A DNA stretch of 64,000 nt from positions 1 to 64,000 of the forward strand of contig JABABQ010000041.1 of NCBI GenBank assembly GCA_014238155.1, in the 5' to 3' direction. Positions 8,774-17,628 of this stretch are shown piece by piece (the stretch's first letter is position 1; each line of letters begins with the position of its first letter). The position numbers and the translations under genes are program-made. Source of the stretch: Rhizobiaceae bacterium. Lineage in GTDB: Bacteria > Pseudomonadota > Alphaproteobacteria > Rhizobiales > Rhizobiaceae. The notes beneath the pieces were generated by a model. That model searched no databases and was not told the DNA's origin. It saw only the letters and a list, made by a program, of their open reading frames with translations.

Positions 8774-8798
8774 GACAATGACAATAAATTTCATTGTC
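8774..8798 (+). other. Stem-loop between the small lipoprotein and tadG-like genes
   Basis: GACAATGA (8774-8781) pairs with TCATTGTC (8791-8798) around a 9-nt loop, 35 bp before the next start codon. No T-run follows. It may be an mRNA stability or processing element inside the operon, which has a 130-bp gap here. Confidence 0.4.
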
Positions 8799-8832
8799 CT
8801 CATGACACGATATCAACTTTGGAGGTCGCATT

Positions 8833-10389
8833 ATGTTGTGGCTTAAGAATACTGCCAATAAATTTGCTGATGACTGCAGCGGCATGGCAATGGTTTATGT
8901 GACTATATTGCTGCCCGTCATTGTCGGATTCTCGGTCTTGGTAATTGACATGTCGCGCATTGGAAACCTTCATGCCGATTTACAAAAAGGTGCAGACAGC
9001 TATGCGCTGGCAGCCGCCGCAGAGCTTGACGGTGCACCGGATTCGTGGACAAGAGCTGAACGAGCGCTTGAAAATCTTGTCGAAAATACCACAAAATTTT
9101 CAACGGCCGGCTTTACGCAATTCGCAAGCAGTGGCGCCGTAACAGTAAACCCAAGTGCTGCGGCCTGCAGAAGCCGAGGCGCCATTTCCTGGTGCTTCCT
9201 AAAAACCCTGCCCGCTTTGGACTCAAGCCCGATTACATCAACTCAATATGCCGCCACTGCATTTGAAACCCGGTTCATTGAAGTGAAGGTCATTCCAACT
9301 GGGTTTGCCAATATATTTCCGATTTCCTACCTGTCCGGTGACACTGCCGACAATGCTCAAAACGTAAGTACAGCCGCGGTTGCCGGATTTCTCAGCGGTG
9401 TTTGCGACTTCACCCCCTTCTATATTTGCAACCCTTACGAGAGCGGTGCTGAAAGCCTCGAGACGGTGATGAGTATGCCGTCGAAGAGAAAGCGCATGAT
9501 TGAACTTAGAAGGCAGGGTGGGTCCACCGCGCAAAACTCTCCGGGAAATTACGGATTTCTAATGCCACCTCCCGAACTCGGCAACGGCGCAAGTGTTATC
9601 CATGATATGATTGCCAACATAAGTTCTCCTGCTTGCTACAGTGGTCGTTTGGTAGAGGTCAAAACTGGCTTCATTGCCTCTGTTCGACGACCGCTAGCTG
9701 TTCGCTTCGATGTCTACGAAGGTTCCTATAACGGCAAGAAAAACGACGCCAACTATGCCCCGGCCAACAACGTTCGCAAAGGCTACTCCGGCAGTTCCTG
9801 TAGTACGAGCGAAGAAGCAGAACCGACGGTCGATTATCAACGACTGCCCAAAGATGATTGCTTTGATATTCCAAACTGCTCCATTGCAGCCGGTCGAGTT
9901 GGAAATGGAGAATGGGATTTCCATAAATATTGGAGAGAAAACAATTTTTTAATCGGCACAAAACCCCGACCAATAGGTGCAAATGGCCTAGAACTCCCCA
10001 TACATGCGGATGGTCAACCGACCTCAACCAATGCAAACGCTCCCTCGCGGTATGATATGTATCGTTATGAGATAGACCAGGGATTCACAACAACACCATC
10101 TGTCGGAGGCGAAATCGGCACACCTGCATGCTCCAGTCAGACTGCACCAGTCGGTAACGATCGTCGGCTAGTTTATGGCGCGATTATCGATTGCACGGCT
10201 AACCCGATAGGAAACGGTGCCTCAGGCCCTCCGGTTCCGCCACGTACTTTTGCTTCTTTTTTTCTCACTGAGATGGTCGAAGCAGGAGGAGATCAAATAA
10301 TCAGAGTTGAATTGGTCGATACAGTCAAATTCAATGGTAGCGGAACATTGACGAATTTTTTACGCGATGAAGCGCAGCTTTTCCGGTAA
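8833..10389 (+). CDS. tadG: TadG-like Flp pilus assembly protein
   Basis: A 518-residue protein whose N-terminus has the Tad/TadE-G type hydrophobic helix (residues about 15-35: M-A-M-V-Y-V-T-I-L-L-P-V-I-V-G-F). A Tad_N-like domain follows with a D-M-S-R-I-G-N-L-H-A-D-L-Q-K-G-A-D pattern. The remaining 400 residues form a Cys-containing extracytoplasmic region without a motif I can name; I see no clear von Willebrand A MIDAS sequence, which many TadG proteins carry. A GGAGG ribosome-binding site lies 8 nt before ATG. The 3' end overlaps or abuts the next pseudopilin frame. Probably a minor pilin-like or tip protein. Confidence 0.82.
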   Translation: MLWLKNTANKFADDCSGMAMVYVTILLPVIVGFSVLVIDMSRIGNLHADLQKGADSYALAAAAELDGAPDSWTRAERALENLVENTTKFSTAGFTQFASSGAVTVNPSAAACRSRGAISWCFLKTLPALDSSPITSTQYAATAFETRFIEVKVIPTGFANIFPISYLSGDTADNAQNVSTAAVAGFLSGVCDFTPFYICNPYESGAESLETVMSMPSKRKRMIELRRQGGSTAQNSPGNYGFLMPPPELGNGASVIHDMIANISSPACYSGRLVEVKTGFIASVRRPLAVRFDVYEGSYNGKKNDANYAPANNVRKGYSGSSCSTSEEAEPTVDYQRLPKDDCFDIPNCSIAAGRVGNGEWDFHKYWRENNFLIGTKPRPIGANGLELPIHADGQPTSTNANAPSRYDMYRYEIDQGFTTTPSVGGEIGTPACSSQTAPVGNDRRLVYGAIIDCTANPIGNGASGPPVPPRTFASFFLTEMVEAGGDQIIRVELVDTVKFNGSGTLTNFLRDEAQLFR

Positions 10390-10396
10390 AATAATC

Positions 10397-10906
10397 ATGG
10401 ATAACCTTAAATCATTTGTTGGCGAGTTTTTAAAATGCGACAGTGGTGCCACGCTGGTCGAAATGACCCTCATCGTGCCCCTACTTATCTCATTGTCCGC
10501 AGGAGTCTTCGAATTCGGAACTATGTTCCAACGAAAACTACTGGTTGAGGCGGGTTTACGTGATGGCGCTCGTTATGCCGCACGCTGCGATTCTTCCTTT
10601 ACGGGCTTAAACTGTGAATCCAATGCGCAAAATATTGCGGCTTCCGGGACTCATGATGGCACCACTGGTCGTGTTGCTGGCTGGGCTGCAAATCAGGTCA
10701 CTGTTGCCATACGGGAAGATATAGACACCGTTAGTGCTGGTGGCGTCCTGCTATATCGTACCAATTATGATGACGACAATACCCATGTCAGGGTCGTTCG
10801 CGTCTCAACAACCTACACTCTGACGGGATTGTCGTTGCTAAGTTATCTCGGTATTGGCCCACTTACTATCACCGCGGCTCATGAGGAACGGGTTATTGGC
10901 TTTTAA
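10397..10906 (+). CDS. TadE/TadF-type pseudopilin
   Basis: A 169-residue TadE-like protein. The sequence D-S-G-A-T-L-V-E-M-T-L-I-V-P-L-L resembles the pseudopilin processing site with conserved Glu, followed by one membrane helix and F-E-F-G. ATG 10397 is chosen because it starts the typical short cytoplasmic leader; an upstream in-frame ATG (10367) lies inside the previous gene. TadE and TadF are minor pilins processed by CpaA. It overlaps the following gene by 26 bp. Confidence 0.85.
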   Translation: MDNLKSFVGEFLKCDSGATLVEMTLIVPLLISLSAGVFEFGTMFQRKLLVEAGLRDGARYAARCDSSFTGLNCESNAQNIAASGTHDGTTGRVAGWAANQVTVAIREDIDTVSAGGVLLYRTNYDDDNTHVRVVRVSTTYTLTGLSLLSYLGIGPLTITAAHEERVIGF

Positions 10907-11513
10907 ACGCAACTTCCTTCAAAATAACAGTGGATCGGTGATGGTTGAAACCAGCATTACCATTACGCTGCTGCTTGTGTTGACGCTTGGCTTTGTCGAT
11001 TTTGGCTATGCCCTGTGGCAATGGAATTCCGCGTCAAAGGCCGTGCAACTGGGTGCCAGACTGGCGGCAATCTCACCGCCAGTCGCTCCACAAGTAATCA
11101 ACGCCGTTACAGTAACCACTTCAGGGCTACCAGTTGCACCTGACCATTTTGACATTGTGTGTGATGGTGCAGTCCCAACATGCAGCGGTGGTGGCATCTG
11201 GACTCCAGCCAATTTCAACAGGATTTTGGGTGGAGATGACGGAGTTTGCACAAGGCCAAGCACCGGGCGCCCCGGAATGTGCGATTATTTCTCTCACATC
11301 GCCACAGAAAATGTCGAAATACGATACGTTGCTACCGGTTTGGGCTATCAGGGTAGACCGGGGGGTGCCGTGCCAACCATCACAGTAAGCTTGAAGGGTC
11401 TTAACTATCAATTCTTTTTTCTTGATAATTTGTTGGGTTTTTCCGCAGTAAACATGCCATCTATGCTAAGTACGGTAACAGGCGAAGACTTGGGTGACGG
11501 AGCGGGCATATGA
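10881..11513 (+). CDS. tadE: TadE-type pseudopilin
   Basis: A 210-residue second TadE-like protein. The processing and membrane region is N-S-G-S-V-M-V-E-T-S-I-T-I-T-L-L-L followed by L-G-F-V-D-F-G-Y-A-L-W-Q-W, a classical TadE signature. The remainder is a predicted periplasmic domain with a few Cys residues (about 92-125) that could form disulphides. ATG 10881 lies in the tail of the upstream gene. The stop overlaps tadZ by 4 bp. A minor pilin role is inferred from the family. Confidence 0.87.
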   Translation: MRNGLLAFKRNFLQNNSGSVMVETSITITLLLVLTLGFVDFGYALWQWNSASKAVQLGARLAAISPPVAPQVINAVTVTTSGLPVAPDHFDIVCDGAVPTCSGGGIWTPANFNRILGGDDGVCTRPSTGRPGMCDYFSHIATENVEIRYVATGLGYQGRPGGAVPTITVSLKGLNYQFFFLDNLLGFSAVNMPSMLSTVTGEDLGDGAGI

Positions 11514-12664
11514 ACGCAACGCAACAAAATATGGTTTCGGTGCAAAGAAAACCAATCGAAGTTTATTCCGACGATGTTGAGTTCATCAATGAAGTCGTCA
11601 TGCGCCTTGATGCCCTGGCCATATATGACGTCGAAATATTGCCGACCGAGGGATTTTTCGATCTGCATACCAAGGAAAAACAAGCCTGTGTCATTGTCAT
11701 TGATGTAGAAAGTGACACCTTCCTCTCTGATGAGAGAATGGTTGAATCCGTCAAAACTAAGACCGGCATTCCAATAATTGCAGTCGCCCGCGAACTGACC
11801 GCTCAAGACATGCGTTCGGTATTGAAACTCAACGCGACCGATCTGTTGTATAAACCCATAGATGGCAAGGAACTCGTCAAAACGGTGGCTACTCAAGCCA
11901 GCGTGAGTATGATTTCCAACAGTAAGATCAAGACCTTCATTTCCGCCAATGGTGGTGCCGGGTCCACCACTCTGGCTCTGGCCGCTGTCGACCGACTTGC
12001 ATCCAAATCTCCTGACAAAGGTCTTGATTGCTGTCTTGTTGACCTGGATTTCCAGTCCGCTGCCTGCAGCGTATATTTAAACCAGGCAAGTGAATTCGAC
12101 CTGACTGGCGTAATCGAAGATCCAGCGCGACTGGATGTTGAGATCCTGGATGTCATGAAAATGCCCAGCCCTTCGGGGTTTTCATTGTATTCATTCGAAC
12201 TTCCCTACCTGCCATTTTCTGATAAAGGTCCGGAATTTGTGCTGAAGCTTCTCGACCTTGTCGCCTATCGCTACAATAACATTATTATAGATTTACCGAA
12301 TCTCGACACGCCGTGGCAAAGTTCGGTAATCTCGGCCAGCGACACAATTTACATTGTTTTTGAGATCAACCTGGCATCCCTGAGGCAGGCAAGACGGTTG
12401 CTGCAGCATATTCGCGAGTTGCGAGGCGATGACCTTGAGATCAGACTGGTTGCCAACAAGACAAAAACCAAGTGGTTTGGCAATCATATTACCGTCAAGG
12501 AAATGAAAAAACTTTTCAATCAATCAACAATCGACGTTGTTCGCCTGGAACCAGATCTTTTGACCGAGGCGGTAAATCGCGGAATGTTGCCATCTGAAGT
12601 CCAATCAAAATCCCGTTTCCAAAAAGACGTCAAATTATTGGTTGAGGGAAGGAAAGATGCATAG
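11510..12664 (+). CDS. tadZ: TadZ/CpaE localisation ATPase
   Basis: A 384-residue CpaE/TadZ protein with an N-terminal receiver-like domain (about residues 15-125) and a ParA/MinD-type ATPase domain. The P-loop is N-G-G-A-G-S-T-T at about 147-154. It lacks the Lys of the usual K-G-G-x-G-K, a deviation common in TadZ/CpaE proteins, which often bind ATP but may not hydrolyse it. Later motifs include C-L-V-D-L-D-F-Q and N-N-I-I-I-D-L-P-N. TadZ directs the pilus apparatus to its cell position. Overlaps both neighbours (4 bp upstream, 8 bp downstream). Confidence 0.9.
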   Translation: MNATQQNMVSVQRKPIEVYSDDVEFINEVVMRLDALAIYDVEILPTEGFFDLHTKEKQACVIVIDVESDTFLSDERMVESVKTKTGIPIIAVARELTAQDMRSVLKLNATDLLYKPIDGKELVKTVATQASVSMISNSKIKTFISANGGAGSTTLALAAVDRLASKSPDKGLDCCLVDLDFQSAACSVYLNQASEFDLTGVIEDPARLDVEILDVMKMPSPSGFSLYSFELPYLPFSDKGPEFVLKLLDLVAYRYNNIIIDLPNLDTPWQSSVISASDTIYIVFEINLASLRQARRLLQHIRELRGDDLEIRLVANKTKTKWFGNHITVKEMKKLFNQSTIDVVRLEPDLLTEAVNRGMLPSEVQSKSRFQKDVKLLVEGRKDA

Positions 12665-13247
12665 ACTCCAAAAAATCATTCAATGCCTTTCTCCGGTTTT
12701 GTTGGTTTTTTGTTTTCTGGTATCAACCGACGCGCCAGCCCAAATACTGGAAACGGTATCTGCAAGCACACGAATTCCTCTGCCGGGAATGGGACCAAGT
12801 TATCGAAAATCCGTTCCTTTTGCCTCCAGCTACAAGCGGGGCACCATTATTGTGCGCCCGACTGAACAGGCATTATATCTGCTGACCGACAAAAACACCG
12901 CGCTGCGTTACCGCATCAGTGTTGGACGGCAGGGCTTTGGCTGGAGTGGCACGACGACCATTGCATCCAAAAAGACCTGGCCTGAATGGCGTCCACCTTC
13001 GGAAATGCGCAAGCGCGACCCCAGACTGCCGACTTCAGTCCCGCCCGGCCCCTACAATCCGCTGGGCGCCCGTGCCCTTTACCTATATTCCGGTGGCAAG
13101 GATACGCTTTACCGCATTCACGGCACCAACAATCCAAATGGCATTGGATTTGATGGTACATCGGGTTGTTTCAGACTGACCAATACCGACGTTGTGGATC
13201 TGTTCAAACGAGTTCCCATTGGCACAAAGGTCGTGGTGGAAAATTAA
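12657..13247 (+). CDS. L,D-transpeptidase (YkuD) in the Tad operon
   Basis: A 196-residue secreted L,D-transpeptidase. It has a signal peptide (L-L-V-F-C-F-L-V-S-T-D-A-P-A-Q) and a YkuD domain from about residue 60 to the C-terminus. The catalytic set is I-H-G-T-N and S-G-C-F-R-L, supplying the His and Cys nucleophile. It would form 3-3 crosslinks or attach proteins to peptidoglycan. ATG 12657 lies inside the tadZ 3' end (8-bp overlap), so expression is coupled to the pilus operon. The next gene overlaps by TAATG. A role in fitting the pilus machine through peptidoglycan is inferred from context. Confidence 0.88.
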   Translation: MHRLQKIIQCLSPVLLVFCFLVSTDAPAQILETVSASTRIPLPGMGPSYRKSVPFASSYKRGTIIVRPTEQALYLLTDKNTALRYRISVGRQGFGWSGTTTIASKKTWPEWRPPSEMRKRDPRLPTSVPPGPYNPLGARALYLYSGGKDTLYRIHGTNNPNGIGFDGTSGCFRLTNTDVVDLFKRVPIGTKVVVEN

Positions 13248-13804
13248 TGTCTGAGCCGGCGGCAGATAGTGTTTCTCCAGAATTTCGCAGGCTTAACACC
13301 GAACGTGCACGAACACCGCCGTTGCTGATAATTTTGTCTGTCGCCGTGTTCTTGATGGCCGGTCTCAATTTGGTCGCCGCCGGATACATGTATGGTGCGC
13401 TTCTTGAAATGCGTGACTTGGGCACGCGACTGGCAGAATACGAAAAGATGGAAGGCAGACTTAATGCGCAGATTGAGCGCTATTCCGCCAAAGTAAAAAC
13501 AGAAATCGACGCTTCAGATCAAAAGCTCATCAAGCGGTTTGAGTCGGTTTCGAAGGCGTTTTCCCGGATGAAGCCATTACTCGTAAATCGTTCCGGATTG
13601 GGCAAAACCGAGATGGATATGCTTGCCAGGGAAATTGTCGATCCACGAATTTCTGAATTTGCATCATCCGCCAGAGTGAGATCAGGCGCGCAAAGCGAAC
13701 AAATGTCCCTGCGTCCAAGGTCCGCTGTTCGAATTTCGTCAGCTCCACCAAAGTACAAGCGTGTCGAACGGCCCGACGGCCAAATCTACTTCGAAAAACA
13801 ATAG
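13247..13804 (+). CDS. Coiled-coil membrane protein at the end of the Tad operon
   Basis: A 185-residue protein with no family I recognise. A cytoplasmic N-terminus of about 24 residues is followed by one membrane helix (P-L-L-I-I-L-S-V-A-V-F-L-M-A-G-L, about 25-48). A charged heptad-like region follows (about 52-105, rich in Lys/Glu/Leu), then a basic, Ser/Pro-rich tail. The start overlaps the L,D-transpeptidase stop as TAATG, so it is the last translationally coupled gene of the operon. A scaffold or anchor for the transpeptidase or pilus base is possible, but this is inference only. Confidence 0.75.
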   Translation: MSEPAADSVSPEFRRLNTERARTPPLLIILSVAVFLMAGLNLVAAGYMYGALLEMRDLGTRLAEYEKMEGRLNAQIERYSAKVKTEIDASDQKLIKRFESVSKAFSRMKPLLVNRSGLGKTEMDMLAREIVDPRISEFASSARVRSGAQSEQMSLRPRSAVRISSAPPKYKRVERPDGQIYFEKQ

Positions 13805-13892
13805 TTATCCGATTTGAGAAGTACGACACATGGTTGATCGACACCACATCTGACAAAATTTCCGACTGAATGGTTGAATGTTGGAGCTTCGC

Positions 13893-15050
13893 TCAATAGG
13901 ACCTCGGCAAGCCCAGAATATGCTCAGCCAGATAGGACAAGATCAAGTTGGTCGAAATCGGCGCGGTCTGATAAAGACGGGTTTCGCGAAATTTGCGTTC
14001 AATATCAAATTCCTCAGCAAAACCAAATCCACCGTGGGTCTGAATGCACATATTGGCTGCTTCAAATGATGCGTCAGCTGCAAGCATCTTGGCCATGTTC
14101 GCCTCTGCTCCCGGATTTTCCCCCGCCTCGTATAGGCGCAAAGCTTCGTTCACCATCAATTCAGACGCCCGCATATTTGCATAGGCCTTGGCAATCGGAA
14201 ATTGAACCCCTTGATTCTGTCCAATAATGCGTCCAAAAACCTTGCGCTGTTTGGCGTATTCACTTGCTTTGTTGATGAACCACTTGGCGTCGCCCACGCA
14301 TTCAGCTGCGATTAAAATACGTTCGGCGTTCATGCCGGTGAGAATATACTTAAAGCCCCTGCCTTCTTCACCAATCAGATTCTCCACTGGCACACGAAGG
14401 TTATCGAAAAACACTTCTGTCGTTGCATGATTCATCATTGTGCGGATTGGTCGAATGGTCAGACCATTGCCCATTGCTTCACGCATATCCACCAGAATGA
14501 CGGAAAGGCCAGAGGTCTTTTTCTCACTCTCTTCCAGCGGTGTCGTGCGGGCCAAAAGGATCATTAAATCAGAATGTTCTGCGCGGCTGGTCCAAATTTT
14601 TTGGCCATTAATAACGAAGTGATCTCCGTCAAGTTTGGCGGTGGTTTTGAGTGATCCGGTGTCGGTGCCGCTAGAGGGTTCTGTCACTCCAAATGCCTGA
14701 AGCCGCAATTCGCCTGACGCGATCGCAGGCAGATAACGCTGTTTTTGCTCACTCGAACCATGTCGCAGCAAAGTACCCATTGTGTACATTTGCGCGTGAC
14801 ATGCACCACCATTACACCCCGCGGCCTGCATTTCTTCCAACACAGCAGCCGCCGCCGACAAAGGCAGTCCGGCTCCGCCATATTCTTCGGGGATCAAGAC
14901 AGCCAACCAGCCAGCTTGCGTCAGCTCACTTACGAATTCTGTTGGATAGGCCATTTCGCGGTCCAGCTTTCTCCAGTATTCGCCAGGATACTTGGCGCAC
15001 AATTTGCCAACGGCATCTCGCAGATCGAAGTAGGATGGTTCTGATGTCAT
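13893..15050 (-). CDS. Acyl-CoA dehydrogenase family protein
   Basis: A 385-residue flavoprotein of the acyl-CoA dehydrogenase family: N-terminal helical domain, middle beta domain with L-Q-A-F-G-V-T-E-P-S-S-G-T-D and the FAD-contacting I-W-T-S-R, and a C-terminal domain with I-Q-T-H-G-G-F-G-F-A-E-E-F. It oxidises an acyl-CoA to the enoyl-CoA with electrons passed to ETF. ATG 15050 is chosen because it has a GAGGCC ribosome-binding site; the frame extends 40 codons upstream without family similarity. The substrate cannot be deduced. Monocistronic and convergent with the Tad operon. Confidence 0.9.
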   Translation of the reverse strand: MTSEPSYFDLRDAVGKLCAKYPGEYWRKLDREMAYPTEFVSELTQAGWLAVLIPEEYGGAGLPLSAAAAVLEEMQAAGCNGGACHAQMYTMGTLLRHGSSEQKQRYLPAIASGELRLQAFGVTEPSSGTDTGSLKTTAKLDGDHFVINGQKIWTSRAEHSDLMILLARTTPLEESEKKTSGLSVILVDMREAMGNGLTIRPIRTMMNHATTEVFFDNLRVPVENLIGEEGRGFKYILTGMNAERILIAAECVGDAKWFINKASEYAKQRKVFGRIIGQNQGVQFPIAKAYANMRASELMVNEALRLYEAGENPGAEANMAKMLAADASFEAANMCIQTHGGFGFAEEFDIERKFRETRLYQTAPISTNLILSYLAEHILGLPRSY

Positions 15051-15248
15051 AAGTGGCCTCGGCGTCGGAAAGTATTCTGTCAATACGCGGTTGTGTGCAT
15101 AGCAACCATCCGGATAATTTGAAACAATGAGTTGAAATTTGTCGGATATTTTTGGTGAACAACACTGCACCGTTTATGCACCAACAGACCAACCTAACCG
15201 GCAATGCTGGTTGAACCATCAATTTTACAATCTGCGCAGGAGCACAAG

Positions 15249-16016
15249 ATGGCTAGAAGAATTGATCTCAATTCCGACCTCGGCGAAAGCTACGGCCCCT
15301 GGGAAATGGGGGATGATTCAAACATGCTTTCCATCGTCACCAGTGCCAATATCGCCTGTGGTGGCCATGCCAGCGATCCGGAAACCATGTACAATACCCT
15401 GTCGCTGGCGAAGCAGAATGACGTCGTGGTGGGAGCCCACCCCGGATACAATGACCGGGAAGGGTTTGGTCGGCGGGTAATTCCCATGAGCCCAGACGAA
15501 ATAGGACGCATGGTTGCCGCCCAAATTGGTGCCTTGACCGCCATGGCGACGCTTGTAGGCACCAAAGTGAGTTATGTGAAGCCGCATGGAGCACTTGGCA
15601 ATCTCGCCGCCCGGGACATGGAAGTGGCGCAGGCAATCGCCGATGCTATCACCAAGATCAACCCTGCCCTCGCAATCCTGGCAATCTCCGGCAACAAACT
15701 TGAGGATGCCGGTCATCATGCAGGTTTGCAGGTTTATTCCGAAATCTTTGCGGATCGTGGATACCTTTCTTCCGGGCAACTGGTGCCCCGTGGTCAGGAT
15801 GGAGCGATGATCCACGATGCAGATGAGGCGGCAAACAGACTTGTGGCTTTTATGGAAAGCGGTCACATGCCAGTAATTGATGGCGATCCAATCCCGCTTC
15901 AGGCGCATTCCATATGTGTCCACGGCGACAGCCCGACGGCAGTTGCAATGGCCAAGCAGGTTCGCCAACGCCTGCTCCAGTCCGACATTAAAATCGAACG
16001 GTTCATCGCCCCATGA
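15249..16016 (+). CDS. pxpA: 5-oxoprolinase subunit A (LamB/YcsF family)
   Basis: A 255-residue LamB/YcsF protein starting R-I-D-L-N-S-D-L-G-E-S-Y-G, with A-N-I-A-C-G-G-H-A-S-D-P and V-K-P-H-G-A-L-G motifs. In the PxpABC complex this subunit cooperates in ATP-dependent opening of 5-oxoproline (pyroglutamate) to glutamate. ATG 15249 follows an AGGAGC ribosome-binding site. It overlaps pxpB by ATGA. The three genes form one operon. Confidence 0.93.
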   Translation: MARRIDLNSDLGESYGPWEMGDDSNMLSIVTSANIACGGHASDPETMYNTLSLAKQNDVVVGAHPGYNDREGFGRRVIPMSPDEIGRMVAAQIGALTAMATLVGTKVSYVKPHGALGNLAARDMEVAQAIADAITKINPALAILAISGNKLEDAGHHAGLQVYSEIFADRGYLSSGQLVPRGQDGAMIHDADEAANRLVAFMESGHMPVIDGDPIPLQAHSICVHGDSPTAVAMAKQVRQRLLQSDIKIERFIAP

Positions 16017-16690
16017 AGGACGCCAGTTTCAAACCGGTTGCCGATTGCGCCGTGTTGGTTGAATTTGGCACCATTGTCGACGATGACACCAACCGGCTTG
16101 TCATCGCCCTGGACCAAGCCATTGCATCTTCAAATATCCGTGGCGTAAACGAAGTCATTCCCGGCATGGTCAATATATTGGTCAATTTCGATCCGTTGCA
16201 AACCACGCATGTGGACATCCAAAACGCCGTTGAGGCGCTTCTGCCCTTAAACCAACAGACAACTGCGACCGGCAAACAACATTTGGTCAACATCTGTTAT
16301 GAGGCACCGTTCAGCCCTGATCTGAACGACGTTGCCGATGCGCGCAACATGAGTGTTGAAGCAGTGATCAACGCTCATGTCGGTGCTTCCTATCGAGTCA
16401 GCATGTATGGCTTTGCCCCCGGATTTGCCTATCTTTCCGGTGTGCCGGATGCCATTCAGGTACCCCGCAAAACATCACCAGTCAGAGACATCCCCGCCGG
16501 TAGCGTCCTCATTGCCGGCCCACAATGCCTGACGACAACACTGATCATGCCAACCGGATGGTCGATCGTCGGTCGCACCGATGTTCAAGTCATCACAGAA
16601 GAACCGGACAAACCATTTCTTTATGATGTCGGAGATCATGTCACCTTCCGAAGAGTAGGTATCTCCGATCTGGCGGGAGATGTTCAGTGA
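16013..16690 (+). CDS. pxpB: 5-oxoprolinase subunit B (KipI family)
   Basis: A 225-residue KipI/carboxyltransferase domain 1 protein. It contains V-L-V-E-F-G-T-I-V-D, the conserved Y-G-F-A-P-G-F-A-Y-L-S-G and P-R-K-T-S-P-V-R-D-I-P-A-G-S-V. Together with PxpC it forms the biotin-independent carboxylase-like half of bacterial 5-oxoprolinase. It overlaps pxpA (ATGA) and pxpC (GTGA), so all three are translationally coupled. Confidence 0.93.
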   Translation: MKDASFKPVADCAVLVEFGTIVDDDTNRLVIALDQAIASSNIRGVNEVIPGMVNILVNFDPLQTTHVDIQNAVEALLPLNQQTTATGKQHLVNICYEAPFSPDLNDVADARNMSVEAVINAHVGASYRVSMYGFAPGFAYLSGVPDAIQVPRKTSPVRDIPAGSVLIAGPQCLTTTLIMPTGWSIVGRTDVQVITEEPDKPFLYDVGDHVTFRRVGISDLAGDVQ

Positions 16691-17628
16691 GCACGGCTCG
16701 ATTTCGCGTGATACATGCAGGTCCCTACGTCACATTTCAGGATGGCGGGCGCCCCGGCCACATGAGATTTGGTGTCTGCGCATCCGGCCCCATGGATCGC
16801 ACTTCATTCGCTGCTGCCAATCTTTCAACCGGCAACCAGGCCGACGCAACTTCAATTGAAGTGTCAATGGGCGGCCTGGCTTTGGAATGCATCTCAGGGG
16901 CCATCACCGTTGCCATATGTGGCGGGGATTTTAATATCAATTGCGGTGATGAATCGTACAGTTCTGGCGTGGTTACGACCATCAATTCCGGTCAGCAATT
17001 GTCAATTCGGCCCGGAAAATCTGGCAGTTGGTGCTATCTGACATTTGCCGGTCATGTGGACGTTCCACAATGGTTGGGCAAGACCGCAACGCATGCGCTA
17101 TCCGGATTTGGTGGCGGCGTTCTCACGTCGGGACAGGAATTCGATATTCTCAATTCACGAGCACAGTCTGAACTGAACGGCCCCATTCCAGCCTTCCAGG
17201 CGCGAAAGTTTGGTGGCCATCTTCGTGTCGTATTGGGGCCGCAGGAACAACATTTTACAGCTGCAGCGCTGAAGCAATTCCTGGGGTCGGAGTTCACGCT
17301 CAGTGATGCCTATGATCGCATGGGCGTGCGGCTCAAAGGCCCCAGCCTGAGATTTGGCGGTGCGCTTTCAATTCCGTCGGAACCGGTGCTCAAAGGTTCA
17401 GTCCAGGTGGCCGGTGATGGGGTTCCCACGATTTTGTTGGCCGATCATCAAACCACCGGTGGCTACCCAAAAATCGCCACGGTGATATCTGCAGATATTG
17501 ACGATTTTACCCAGTTGAGACCGCGACAGAAAATTCGTTTTCACGCCATTGAACCAAAGAGCGCAATTATGCTTGCGCGTGTCAGGGCAATTGAACGGCG
17601 ATCGTATCTCGAGACGCTTTTCCAATAG
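16687..17628 (+). CDS. pxpC: 5-oxoprolinase subunit C (KipA family)
   Basis: A 313-residue KipA/carboxyltransferase domain 2 protein with Q-D-G-G-R-P-G-H-M-R-F-G-V near the N-terminus, S-D-A-Y-D-R-M-G-V-R-L-K-G and a C-terminal L-A-D-H-Q-T-T-G-G-Y-P-K-I-A. It starts with GTG at 16687, overlapping the pxpB stop. Its last 47 bp overlap the 3' end of the convergent aminotransferase gene. Confidence 0.92.
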   Translation: MSTARFRVIHAGPYVTFQDGGRPGHMRFGVCASGPMDRTSFAAANLSTGNQADATSIEVSMGGLALECISGAITVAICGGDFNINCGDESYSSGVVTTINSGQQLSIRPGKSGSWCYLTFAGHVDVPQWLGKTATHALSGFGGGVLTSGQEFDILNSRAQSELNGPIPAFQARKFGGHLRVVLGPQEQHFTAAALKQFLGSEFTLSDAYDRMGVRLKGPSLRFGGALSIPSEPVLKGSVQVAGDGVPTILLADHQTTGGYPKIATVISADIDDFTQLRPRQKIRFHAIEPKSAIMLARVRAIERRSYLETLFQ

